Positions 41,745 through 52,262 of a stretch of 64,000 nucleotides of DNA are shown here, piece after piece. Positions within the stretch are counted from its first letter, which is position 1, and each line of letters begins with the position of its first letter. The translations under genes were made by a program, and so were the position numbers. The notes below the pieces were generated by a model, which saw nothing but the letters and a program-made list of their open reading frames with translations, had not been told where the DNA came from and did not search any database. Origin of the DNA: Pempheris klunzingeri (lineage: Eukaryota; Chordata; Actinopteri; Acropomatiformes; Pempheridae). The DNA lies in NCBI RefSeq assembly GCF_042242105.1, contig NC_092014.1, positions 6,111,874 through 6,175,873 on the forward strand. The letters are read 5' to 3'.

Positions 41745-44700
41745 TTTCATCAGCATTACAGTATAGAACACAATATCACAATGCTGTTTCATCCTTTAAA
41801 GCAGGGTTTGAAATATGGAACACAATCTTAAATAGATGTTTCCCTACAAATTCTGTCTTAACAACCCAGTTTATCATATATAACTGGATTAATTACAGTG
41901 AGTGAAAACACTAAATTACCTGACATTAGCCACTTTTGTCTGCAGGACTGTTGATTAATGGTCAGTCATCATGTTTCATTAATTTTTGTAATGGTTTGTT
42001 TTTGATAGGGATCATTTTTAAGGAAAGGAAGGGTTTATTTTGCCTTTTTTACTGTAGCTTTTGATCGCTGTGATTATCTTGATTGTTATTTAGTGCACGC
42101 TGTGAGGAGTTCATCTTTTTCATTAAAAAAAGTTTAACATATTTTAAGTATTCTGATTCTGAGCAAATCTTTCTGGTAGCTTGTCAGACCTCTCATAGAC
42201 TGTTTCCAGAAGTCTTGACATTGATGAGGGAGTTTTGGGGAGCACTAGGTGTCAGTGTGGTTTTGTTGTGTGAGAAAAGACCTTTGAGTCCTCCTGCAGG
42301 ATTGTCAGTGTTGAGCTCCTCTCTGAGCACTGTGTTCTCCTGTTGGAGCTGCTTCAGGTTCTCAGACAGACGATGAACCGTGGAGCTCAAAGCTTTCTGC
42401 TGCCTCTGGGAGCATTTACTCTCTGCTCGACTACTGCAGACAGAAAGAGAGTGGGAGGGCTTTCATGATTTCATGGGGAAGATAGAGGCGATAAGAACGA
42501 TGTAGGGATGACAGTATTTTTGAACATTCATCACAAATTCTGCAAATCTGTCCTTTGACCTATGTGGCCATCCTTAACATCCAGCACTCCTTTGGTGAGG
42601 GGGAAGGCAAGTGACCAGTTTGATCTTTAGTGCATGAGTAACAGGCAAACTCACATACTTGACAAACTTATAAATAACTCAATAAACACAACTGCCCAAA
42701 GCGAAATCTGCCGTATTTACCATGCAATTTAAGCTTGACTTCACAAACAAAGAATGATATCTTTGCAGGATTGCAGGATTTCCTTTCTTTATTTGGCAGC
42801 ATTATGAAAAGTTAATGTAACAACCAGTACTCAGCCAACCTCCTTCAATCATGCTCAAATACCCATGAGATACAGAACAGCAGAGAACATGAAGTCCCAG
42901 CCAAAATCAACTACAGTTACAGTAATCCTGTAATAATTCAAAAGTAACTCTTTAGTAATCCTAGTTATTACAAGCTAGATGTCCATGACCACAGACTCAC
43001 ATCTGAAGACCCACCTCTGCCCATTCAAACCAATATAAGCACAGCTTTATTTACGGTCTCTGTATTGAGCCAACAATATGTCATTATAACTTTCTATCAC
43101 ATAATTTGTCCCCTGGCACAAATGCACGAGCCATTTAAAATTGATCAGCAGATGCGTACCTCTTCTCTGCAGCCTCTAGAAGCATCCTCAGCCTCTGGAT
43201 CTGAAAGACGAGGCACACGAACACACATTTTAAAAGCTCGGTGAGATTTCCTTTTCCACAGCTGAGCTCGTACTCTGCAGCTAAAGCAAACGTGATCATA
43301 ACATCGTCTGTCACAGCAAGTAAACGCAGGAGCACCTCTTTCATGCAAACACAGTTTTCAGCGTAAGCGTCTATCTTTGATTCCTTTGGTGGCTGCTTCA
43401 GGTGTTCTGCTTTGGAAAATCTGTACGCGGTAACATGCCAAAAGATGTTTTATTTTCAGGTGGAAATGCAACAAAAGACAGACATTTAGTTACTAGAAGT
43501 GTGTTACCTCATCAAAGTAGGTTTCTACTGTGATCTTCAGCTCCTCCAGGTTAGTGGTCCTCAGCTCACTTTGTAGTTTACTTGGGGGGAAAAAAAACAA
43601 CCTGAAAATTATGGTGCTTCACAGATAAACCAAATGAACTTATGCAAAGGTGGGAGTGTTTTACCTCAGGGCATTTTCTTTCTCTCTACACTGCTGCTCC
43701 AGCTTCAGGATTCTCTGTTTCAGCCCGTTGACAACCTTAATGGATGGAATCAATTTTACAAAATCTGTGTGAGATCAAACCCAAAAACAATCTCCTGTAT
43801 CAGCAGACTGGGCACACTCACCACACTGCCTTCTCTTTTCTTATCCACCAGACTACGAGTATATTCAGATCCCTATAGAAAAAAAATGTTTTTAAAATGT
43901 ATGTGTTGCTCAAAGTTTCTGTGACAAAAAATGAAAGCAATTTAGTGTTGGTACTTTAGTGGGATCCAGCAGTTCCTCTATCTGTTTCTCTCTTTTTGCG
44001 TTATCTTCCTCCAGGCGGCGCAGTTTGGCTTTCATTTGCTGGTTGTCGGACTTCTGTGCCTGGAGACTCTGTAGAGAACAGCACTTGTGCTTAATCAAAG
44101 ACCAAGAAACGCATAAGAGGAAAAGTTCAACTTATAAAGATTGCATATGGAAATCCTGAGGTGCTGAACTTAAGTAAAGTTTTTATCTGCGTAGGGAAAA
44201 ATTGTCTAAATCCCCCCTTTCCCTTCTGCAGAGGAAGAAAAGTCTGATTCAGCAACAGAAGAGCACACCGGCACTGGCAGGCATTCAATGTATTGCTCAA
44301 GTGGACACAGTGAATGCCAGTCAAATGAAAGCGAAGGTTTTTCCTGACTGAATAACATCGATTCATGAAAAAGCTGAATTCACTGCTTTTTTTTGTGTGC
44401 ATTTTTACCTTCTTGAGGCGAATAATCTCATCATACATTTCCTCCTTCTCTCTGTAGTCGCCTGTGCCGAAGGAGAAGCCTGCAACACAAATGAGGACAA
44501 ATGGGGGAGATAGTAGATAATGACACAAACAGAGTCACCTGCATCCTGCAGTAATGAAATGCCTGCTGGTGGTGATTTCATGATGTCACCCTCGCTATCC
44601 ACTCTGTTTTCTGACACGGTCTCCTGATACCGTCCTCATCTGCTCAGTACAAAATCTGACCTTCATCTTCGCCCTTCTCTACTTCCCCTCACTTCATCTC

Positions 44701-46290
44701 TCATTCTGACACACCTACACGTCCTCTCACCATTGGTTCCAGAGTGGAGATGTTTGTGTCTCCTCATGCTGAGCGTCTGTTTGAGAAGCTCCGGTGTGAC
44801 GTCGCACTCTGATCTCAGTGTCTGTGACGCATCTGAAGAAAATGGTAGAGAGAGGAAGGTTCAGGATATTTCCCAACACAAGGCAATGCTCAATCTGACT
44901 CATGAATTAACACCTTTTGAGAACACTTGTAGGCTGAGCACTGCCTCAAGCTCCAATTGTTCTATACGAGGATGAATCAGCAACTATAAGTAGCTGTCTA
45001 AATGACGTCTTTTGGTTGCGCAGCCTGAAAATTCAGCTGTACGATAAACACACTGTGCTGTTTCTAATATTTTGTCCATTTACATAAATGATGGATAAAT
45101 AACAGATGTGTCTTTTTGCATAATGCAATACAGTTCAACAGCACCACAAACTACATCCTCTAAAATGGTCATTAAGTTCAATCACCACTATAAATCAGTG
45201 CATCTGAGTGTATTTTCTTACATGTCAGACAGAACTTTGTGAAGCAGAAATATATCAGACTCAATGTTTTTCTGGTTATTGTGAAGTTTTTCTGTCCCCA
45301 AGTGGCCTGAAAAAAAAAAAAGTGCTGCACCTTTGAGGTATAGGACTGATATTCTCTTAGTGAAATCCCAAAAAGATGGAGCCAAATGGAATATTGTTGG
45401 AACACCTGCAGAACTACTTCTCTCGTCTCGCTCTATTCATCTTTCTTTGCATCTGAGCCCCGGCAGCCTCTCCTCCATCGCCACCACGTCAGCTGTGTTT
45501 GTGCGTGGTGCCTCACCGTGGCCGTTGCTGAGGGATGTGAGGCGAGCTGAGCCACTCTCCCCAGGAGTGTCCCCCCTAGCGTCCCCCAGGGAGGCCCTCG
45601 GCAGTCTCCAGGCCGCCACTGCTGCTCTTCTGGGGTTCACATTCATGCTGGAGAGGTATGGAGACCCTACACATACACACAGAGTACATAAACGATCATG
45701 AAAGCGGGTTTGTTGTTAGAATAACTGCAAAGAATTCTCCACATAGCAGCTGAGTAGATCTTACTTGGAGAAGCAGGAGGCTTGCCAGAAGATCTCTTCC
45801 TCCTGGTTCTCTGCTGGTGAGCAAATACAAGGCGGATAAGCACAGGAAAGGTGTGTTCAGCAGCTAACATGTCTAAAGCTACTGTAACCCCAAAAAGTGA
45901 ATACAACAGTAACATCATCAACATCAACTGTACGTTTATTTACCTTTTCCAAAATGTCAGCAGTGAAAGAGAAGCCATCCTCAACCTGTGAGGGACGGAG
46001 GAGGTTTTCAACACAGATCCAACTAAAAGTCACTTGAATGTAACAGACAACAAACCCAAAGTGTTGGAAACATCTGCCATGAGAGCTGCTCGGTACGGAC
46101 ACAAGTGTGATCGAGGGCTTTAAATGAGCACTTAATGCTCAGTACAGGAGCTCATTTACAGGCTGACGGACAAAGTCAGCGGTATTTTTAACCTTATTAA
46201 CCAAAGATGAGGACTCACCAGCTCCTCACAGTCTTCATCAGTTTGAACATCACTCGCCTCCACAGACATCTTAGCGGTCGCACTAAACAT
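37251..46290 (-). CDS. iqce: IQ domain-containing protein E (21 coding exons)
   Basis: IQCE is a ciliary-base protein. In mammals it works with EFCAB7 to anchor the EVC-EVC2 complex for Hedgehog signalling. Exons in transcript order: 46290-46219, 45985-45944, 45810-45765, 45666-45517, 44832-44731, 44479-44409, 44068-43955, 43872-43822, 43735-43665, 43580-43508, 43200-43160, 42433-42282, 41710-41655, 41550-41321, 41108-41001, 40243-39976, 39872-39786, 38773-38646, 38546-38455, 37706-37608, 37375-37251. Phases agree throughout: 2,178 nt, 725 residues (human about 695), TAG stop. Signatures: REKEEMYDEIIRLKK; LRRLEEDNAKREKQIEELLDP; LKQRILKLEQQC; TTNLEELKI; EWSKQRLLRRLLEVE; a long charged coiled coil (about residues 160-480); three IQ motifs (AIQTKWREHR about 535-549, LQSALRGHLLR about 554-565, IQSAFRGHLAR about 604-615); and a C-terminal SDDSDDIIVSPS, as in mammals. 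The upstream in-frame Met at 46290 was chosen because an in-frame TAG precedes it; a second Met lies at 46269. Confidence 0.95.
38646..40243 (-). other. iqce: IQ-motif cluster of iqce (exons 16-18)
   Basis: Three IQ-like motifs lie in successive exons: 40243-39976, 39872-39786 and 38773-38646. Each has an (I/L)Q...R(G/E)H..R core, the pattern bound by calmodulin or related EF-hand proteins. The first exon also encodes a Glu/Lys/Gly-rich stretch of about 50 residues before its IQ motif. Confidence 0.85.
38919..38930 (-). promoter_or_regulatory. CTCF-like motif (reverse strand)
   Basis: GCCATCTAGTGG is the reverse complement of CCACTAGATGGC, a full match to the quoted CTCF core CCASYAGRKGGC. 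It lies in iqce intron 17. Confidence 0.3.
41714..41744. repeat. (CA)n microsatellite abutting an iqce splice acceptor
   Basis: On the iqce strand this reads (TG)n and ends four to five bases before the CTAG acceptor of the 56-nt exon 41710-41655. It replaces a normal pyrimidine tract. Confidence 0.9.
42434..43159 (-). other. iqce intron 11
   Basis: AT-rich sequence with no recognised gene or repeat. The intron is bounded by an AGAAGAG/GTACGC donor and a CTGTCTGCAG acceptor (gene strand). Confidence 0.75.
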
Positions 46291-46700
46291 AGCAGGCTAA
46301 CAAACGTTACGTTAAGTTGGAAAACTTGACTTTCTCCGTGTTTAATCCTCTCATTTTTCTCTCCCCCCCACACCCCCGAAGAAGTAAAACAGCGCACTTC
46401 AGGTTGCCCCTCTTGCTAGTAGTAAAAACATGGGGCAACAAAAGAGACGTTAGCTATGCTACAACTCGGATTTTCGTTCACAACACTGCGGATTCTCCAC
46501 GTAATGAGCCGGGGACGAGGCGAGACACCCTCCTGACCACAGCCTCCTGAAATCAGCTAAAATGCTGCTGTCTTTCCGTGCTGATGTTACTGTTTTCACA
46601 TCAAGTGTTGGAGATTGAGTCGTCTAGCAACCAGGCAGCTGTTAGTGAGCTGCGTTAAGCTAGCTACAAAACCTCAGGGCTGCACCGGAAACTGTATTAT
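46291..46700 (-). promoter_or_regulatory. Probable iqce 5' UTR and promoter region
   Basis: Directly upstream of the iqce start, with several CpGs (for example ACGTAATGAGCCGGGGACGAGGCG near 46,500) and an in-frame stop just before the chosen ATG. No TATA box was identified. The transcription start cannot be placed from sequence alone. Confidence 0.4.
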
Positions 46701-48575
46701 CATAACTTCAAAATAAGAAATAGAAACAAAATAAACGACAGTAAACACGTATAAAATCATACTTAGTGGGATATATTTTAACTGAGTACAAATTTTTGGT
46801 GAAATCCATGTCAAAACTGGTCAAGATTATGCAATATCTTTATGAATATGACAAAGCGATTTCGTGTAAAAGACTTATTTTGAAAATTTAAACCGGTTGT
46901 ATATTTTGAGCTATGTTTAGCTTGACAGCGCTAATAAATAAATGACATCCTGGGGTTTAGTGTTAATAGTTTTTCTGTCGCTCTTTGCTTCTGACTCATT
47001 TCCTCGCGTTGCCCATTGGCGGAGAGCTGCTGAAAGGAGGGACTGTACGTGTTTTCCTCCAGTACTGTGAGAGAAGGGGACGAGGAAAAGGGATCTTCCC
47101 TTTAGTTACACTCTTGAGACTGCTCCTGTGTTCCCTGTTCAGCTTGTTAGCCCCAGACCACAGCACCAGGATGTTCAGGATGGAACAGTTTATATGGACA
47201 AAACACGACTGCATCAAAGAAACGTATTAAATATTCATCATATGGTCGTTTTTAATCCACAGATGTCCCCACAGCAGCTTTTAAACTTGCATCATCATGC
47301 AACTTTTTTCTTGTGTTATATTTTTGCATGAACATCTAAAAGCCTAAATATACTCAGGAAGATACACGAAATGCTGCATCTTATTCTGCACATTGTAATA
47401 GTTATAATTGTTGTATTTTTCAGCAAAGCGTGGGTATAAAACTGCATTTCCAGCAGCATCATGACAATCAAAATATTTCTATTTACTTTTAAGTGCATTC
47501 CTATTCCTCCTTTTTCTTCCTCCTACTTATCTGTCACTTTATATCATTCTTCAATTCTTATTCATATCAACTTCCAGGGTCTTCCTTTTCCTCATCACTC
47601 CATCTTCACCTTGGTACCCTGAAAGGTAGGAAACAGCAGCACGATACAACTAAGAGGAGTTCAAGGAATGGCCTAAATCTGGACCTTTGGACCAGCATAA
47701 AGTGGGAGCACCCTTCTAACGTAAAACAGGGAGTTAAAGGGAGAAGGGAAAGCAGGCTGATGATGCACATAAACTGTCTTTATCAGAAGAGATACTATTG
47801 ATTGGCACATTTTGGGGATATAGCATACATGTCTCTGATACAACTGCCCTTCTCTCCTTTTGCATCGTTCTTCACACTCTCCTTTTCTGCTCTAACTCTG
47901 CAGAGAACGCAGAGGCCTCGTGTTTCTGTATCATATTCTTATCCACACTGTTTATACAGGTGGTGGACCCCCAGGGCCACACAGCCACGCTGCCAGCATA
48001 CTTTTGCTCAGGGCAAACAAATCTTTTGCAGATCTCATCTAACACATGCAGTTGTCCAGCTTTCTCACAAAAGAGTTACACTGGTTCAACAAAATGGTTT
48101 TTGTGATCCGGCACACTTAAAGCTCCAGATGTGGCCTTGTCATTCACTGGACGTGTAAATCAAAACATACGCTGAAACAAAAGCTGGTCTCAGTCTTTAG
48201 AGCAAAACCCATCATGTCATCCGCAGATGACGATGGGAATAAAACACTTGTACAGTAGCTGTTGCTGATGTTGTAAAAATGAGCAAGTCGTCCACACCTA
48301 GTGAAGAGTGGTCACCACATTAGCTGTGAGAGAGAGCAAACAATGCTACAATCAACACCTTTGTATTCAGGTGCTGCTGCAAAATCAACACCTAATTTTG
48401 TGGAAAGCGTGCTGAGCAGTGTGACTTTCAGCTGTACTGGATGTGGTTTCTGTATTTCTGGGTGACTAACCTCACTGTGACTAAACTTTGATAGTCGATT
48501 ATCTCAAAAACTACATTACTCTTCAACCCGTTGTGTTTTTTTCTTTAACCATTTTTCTATTCACTGACACCAGCC

Positions 48576-48579
<4 letters not shown>

Positions 48580-48613
<34 letters not shown>
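48580..48613. repeat. (GT)n microsatellite
   Basis: About 17 GT units in the iqce-fscn1 interval. Confidence 0.95.
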
Positions 48614-48617
<4 letters not shown>

Positions 48618-48654
48618 ACTGCACATTATGTTGCATGGTAGGGGTAACACGTCT

Positions 48655-48666
48655 GCCATCTAGTGG
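48655..48666 (-). promoter_or_regulatory. CTCF-like motif (reverse strand)
   Basis: CTGCCATCTAGTGGG reads CCCACTAGATGGCAG in reverse, a full match to the CTCF core CCASYAGRKGGC. It lies in the gene-free interval. Confidence 0.35.
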
Positions 48667-49980
48667 GCATCAACATTGCATTTTACCTGGAGGTCAAAGA
48701 ACCAGAAAGGCCACACCGGCAGGGATTTAGTGTTTTCATCATTAAAACCCATTGGTCATTTAAACACATATTTAAATTTAGAGAGATGCTGAAGTAGAAT
48801 CAAATACTACTAATAAAGTTTAAACATTTTGAAGGACAGTTAGAGACTTGCTGACTGTTTTGGAACAAATAACATGTATACTCATGTAACTCAGTGTAAC
48901 ATCCTGCCTGGTTTACCACTGTCAGCTGGTTTCTGTGACAGTGTTACACTTGTTTCTCGATTACCCGCTAATTCAACTATATCACAACCAGATTATAACT
49001 TTTAACACATCAAATGCAATTCCTTGAAAAATGTACAAAACACAGACATCGGCGTTCCTGGATAAACTAAATGACATGATGACAAATATACAATAAATAG
49101 ACATGAAGAGGCCTTTTTCATGGATATTTAAGGAGGAAAAGCACAGTTGTAAATAATAAAAGGTATTATCTGCTTCACACTGTCAAGGTTTACTGGGACA
49201 CTTATATATAGAGGAGCCATTGTTAATGTCAGTAACACCAGTGCTCTTCCTGCTGTGAAAAATTGTGTTGAAGACATCAAACAGGTGAAACATGTGACCT
49301 TCAGACTACAACACAGAGCCTCTCCACAGTTTCCCTACATGCTTTGGCATTAAGAGGAAGTTGAGTTAGGTTGAATTTTCTTGATCCCTGTGAGAAAATT
49401 AACTTTGATGCTGCAGATGTAGTTGGAGACCAATTCCTCGCTCAAGGGCAGTGGATGGTGGGTTGTGACAAGGCCTCCTCTGTCAAGCTTATGAAGTATA
49501 ACACCGACACACAGTCTCTTTAACTGGGAATGAGAGAAACCGTACAAGAGGAACTCCCTTTCTGAGGCTGCACATACGGTACATTTAGTCTCAGTTTGTA
49601 TTCAGGTTGTGTTTTTCGTCATACAACACACAGATCCATGTCCTTGCTGTTGTTCTCTGAATGCACAGATGGGGGCGATGCAGTCTGAGCTGAGTGGTAT
49701 CCCACATGAAACAGCCCGGACCCAGGCCTGTCCTCATGTCCTGTCCACCACCAGCTCACCCAAGCAGAGGCCAGGGCCTACTCACAACCCCCAGTCCCAA
49801 CCTCAAGTGTGATTCAAAGCCCTGGCAGGTTTGTGTTGTCATTTCTACACTCACTATTTATCTCTCTACAACTGATGAGTGACAAAAAAGACAACAGTCA
49901 ATATTCTATCTTTTCTTGCTCTCTTGATTCTCCATCGCCGATGTCTCCTTTCCCATCACTTCACTGGCAAATTCTGCACC

Positions 49981-50038
49981 GGCTGCATGTTTGTATTTGT
50001 CTACATGGATATACGTAGACAAATACAAACATGCAGCC
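49981..50038. repeat. Perfect 24-bp inverted repeat with a 10-base loop
   Basis: Arm 1 (49,981-50,004) begins GGCTGCATGTTTG. Arm 2 (50,015-50,038) is its exact reverse complement and ends CAAACATGCAGCC. The spacer is ATGGATATAC. The symmetry stops outside the arms. Transcription in either direction would give a fully paired 24-bp hairpin of about 58 nt. I do not recognise a known microRNA seed or a known transposon terminus in it. Confidence 0.95.
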
Positions 50039-50296
50039 TCACCTTTTAATCAACTCTTGCATTCAGGCTTTAAATTCAGTCAATCCACTGTCAGTGAAAT
50101 CCTTTTATAAATTTACTTACAGAGGCATTGGGCGACTGAATTAACTTGCTGTAATGCACTTACATGTCACAGTAACGGCAAGAGGAGAATGTTTAAGAAA
50201 GAAATGTTGTAATAATCATTCAAATAGATTGTTTACAAAATTATTATTACTTCATATGTAAATCACTTATCGATCAAGTCTTCTGTTCAGTCAATA

Positions 50297-50480
50297 TAAT
50301 AAGATAGGATATGCCTTTATTAGACCCATAACAGGGAAATTTACAATGTCACAGCAGACACGAGGAGATATAAACAAATATGTAAAGCTACGGTAGAGGA
50401 AGCATAAAAATAGAAACAATATAGTATACATAGGGGGAATATATAAAAAAGAAGGGGGAGATATTACAAGGTATTGCACA
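50297..50480. mobile_element. Retrotransposon 3'-end-like fragment
   Basis: AAGATAGGATATGCCTTTAT, then TAGACCCATAACAGGGAAATTTACAATG, then a run ending GGTATTGCACATTGTG. This follows the layout of a widespread teleost LINE/SINE tail ('gatatacctttattagtcccacaaggggaaattt...tattgcaca'). It is short and non-coding. Confidence 0.5.
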
Positions 50481-51720
50481 TTGTGAGGTTAATATTCATT
50501 TCAGTAGGGATTTGGTCAAAATAGGGACTTATGATGCTGTTGTGTGAATCTGTGTGTAGTTTTAGTTATGAAGGCACAATCTTTCTACTTAATGACAATG
50601 TACACACACAAACTCATGCAAATCATCTTTCTGTGAACTACTGATGAACCTTCCTGTCTTTCACCTTTAGGGTAGAGTTTCCTGTAATGGAAAACAGGCG
50701 GAAAAGTGTGTCGTGCTTCCTCAAATTACAGTCAGCAGTGCAAGTAATGTTTCACAAAAGAGTTCTGACTCTCTAAAGAGGACCAAAAGTAACTTGTGTG
50801 CAGGCGAGGAGGAATGACAGTACAGGACACAACAGTGTGGGAGTTAATGACGGTCTTCCACTGAAGCAGATAACTTTGTAAAAGGCCGCTGTATAAAACA
50901 CGCAGGCAAAACAGCACAACAACATAATCAGATTCATAGTTAAACAAGTTAGACTGCAGTAGCGGGAAGAAACAAACAAGATAGCTCAGAAGGCTTAACT
51001 GGATAAATTGGCTTTGTATTACCCTCCTAATATTATTGTATTATGTGTGAGGAAAAGATTAAGCACACATTCGCTAACACGTTCTCTGGTATAAATAGAG
51101 GTGGATGTGCAGGAAGAAGTCATGACAGCGCCCAAGGGAGGAGGGCGGAGGAGGCAGGCAGGGCTGACCAGACCAGTGGGTGGAAACGGGTGAAATCACA
51201 AGAAAAGGAAAGAGTTCAGGAAAGAACTGACACTGATAACAGGAAAACATACTTTTAATGTAGCTGTGGATGCCTGATTACCTGCGCTGCTGCAGATGGT
51301 GATTCACACACAACCCTTTGAGTAGAGCTTTTATCTGGGCTTATAATGCAATGCTGAACTGTAATGTGCTTTGTGATATGTTCCTACCGTGTATCGTACA
51401 CTGTAGAGTTTGGGTGTGTGTAAAAGGGAGAGAAGGATTAAAACAGACGTACCCCTCACCCTACAGCACACATGTGCTACCAAAGGCACCAGGACAAGAG
51501 GCCCACTGCATGCAGCAGGGAGAGCCTGACAAGTTTGGTGTATTTCTGTCGTTTCCAGTTCATCAGAAGGTGTTGGACTGGGTTGAGGTCAGAGCTCCTG
51601 TGCTCCAAACCAGGATAAAAAAAAAACAGCTAAAGACCAAAAGCACACAAAAATAAAAAAGTTATAGAAAAGTAACAGATATAGATCATCTCCCTCTGAT
51701 ACACTTACCTATTCATAACC

Positions 51721-51903
51721 CAGCTAACACACACACACACACACACAGCTCTGAAAACAAACACTCTTCTGTCTGTTGGTGAATAGATTTATCCATGTGG
51801 AACTGAGGGTAATCAGCTCTCAATTAGAGATTTAGAGATGGAGAAAGTAGAGGGGAACATGGAGGTTAGTTATTAATAATAGTTTGGATTACTCTGATTT
51901 GTC

Positions 51904-51970
<67 letters not shown>

Positions 51971-52262
51971 GTGAACAGGGGTGGGGTGGTTTTTCCCAAA
52001 ATTGCAGCTGTAGAAATTGCACCCCCCTCCAGCTCTCTGCCTGTATCTGGGGCGTGTACTGCAAAACTGGCAGTCCTGCAACTCCTGCAGCTCCAGCGAG
52101 GCAGTCAGGGGACATTCATCATCAGTCAGCACGGAGCAGCTCTCTCTCTCTCTGTCCCTCCCTCACACGCCCCCACAATCACTCTCTCTCTCTCTCTCTC
52201 TGTCCGTCTCTCCAAACAAGCACAGCATCTCTGTTCTCTCCTCTTCTTGACACACGACAATC
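51721..52262 (+). promoter_or_regulatory. fscn1 promoter-proximal region and 5' UTR
   Basis: A (GT)30 microsatellite (51,909-51,968) lies about 300 bases before the fscn1 ATG, followed by TC-rich tracts (52,139-52,156; 52,181-52,203) of the kind often found in 5' UTRs. No clear TATA box was seen. The transcription start was not determined. Confidence 0.4.
51909..51968. repeat. (GT)30 microsatellite upstream of fscn1
   Basis: About 60 bases of uninterrupted GT, the longest pure dinucleotide run in the window. Confidence 0.98.

Larger units (their letters stand above)
46701..51900. other. Intergenic interval between iqce and fscn1
   Basis: About 5.2 kb with no recognised protein family. Contents: a (GT)n run (48,580-48,613), a CTCF-like motif (48,655), a perfect inverted repeat (49,981-50,038) and a LINE/SINE-tail-like fragment (50,297-50,480). 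A 48-codon, Pro/Ser/Gln-rich open stretch begins right after a splice-acceptor-like CTCTGAATGCACAG at 49,670 and ends in TGA at 49,812. It could be an exon of an unknown transcript, but nothing else supports it. Confidence 0.5.

Noticed and set aside
49981-50038. Calling the perfect hairpin a microRNA gene
   Set aside because: I do not recognise a known seed. Perfect pairing over 24 bp is atypical for a conserved microRNA, and no expression data are available. It is kept as an inverted repeat only.
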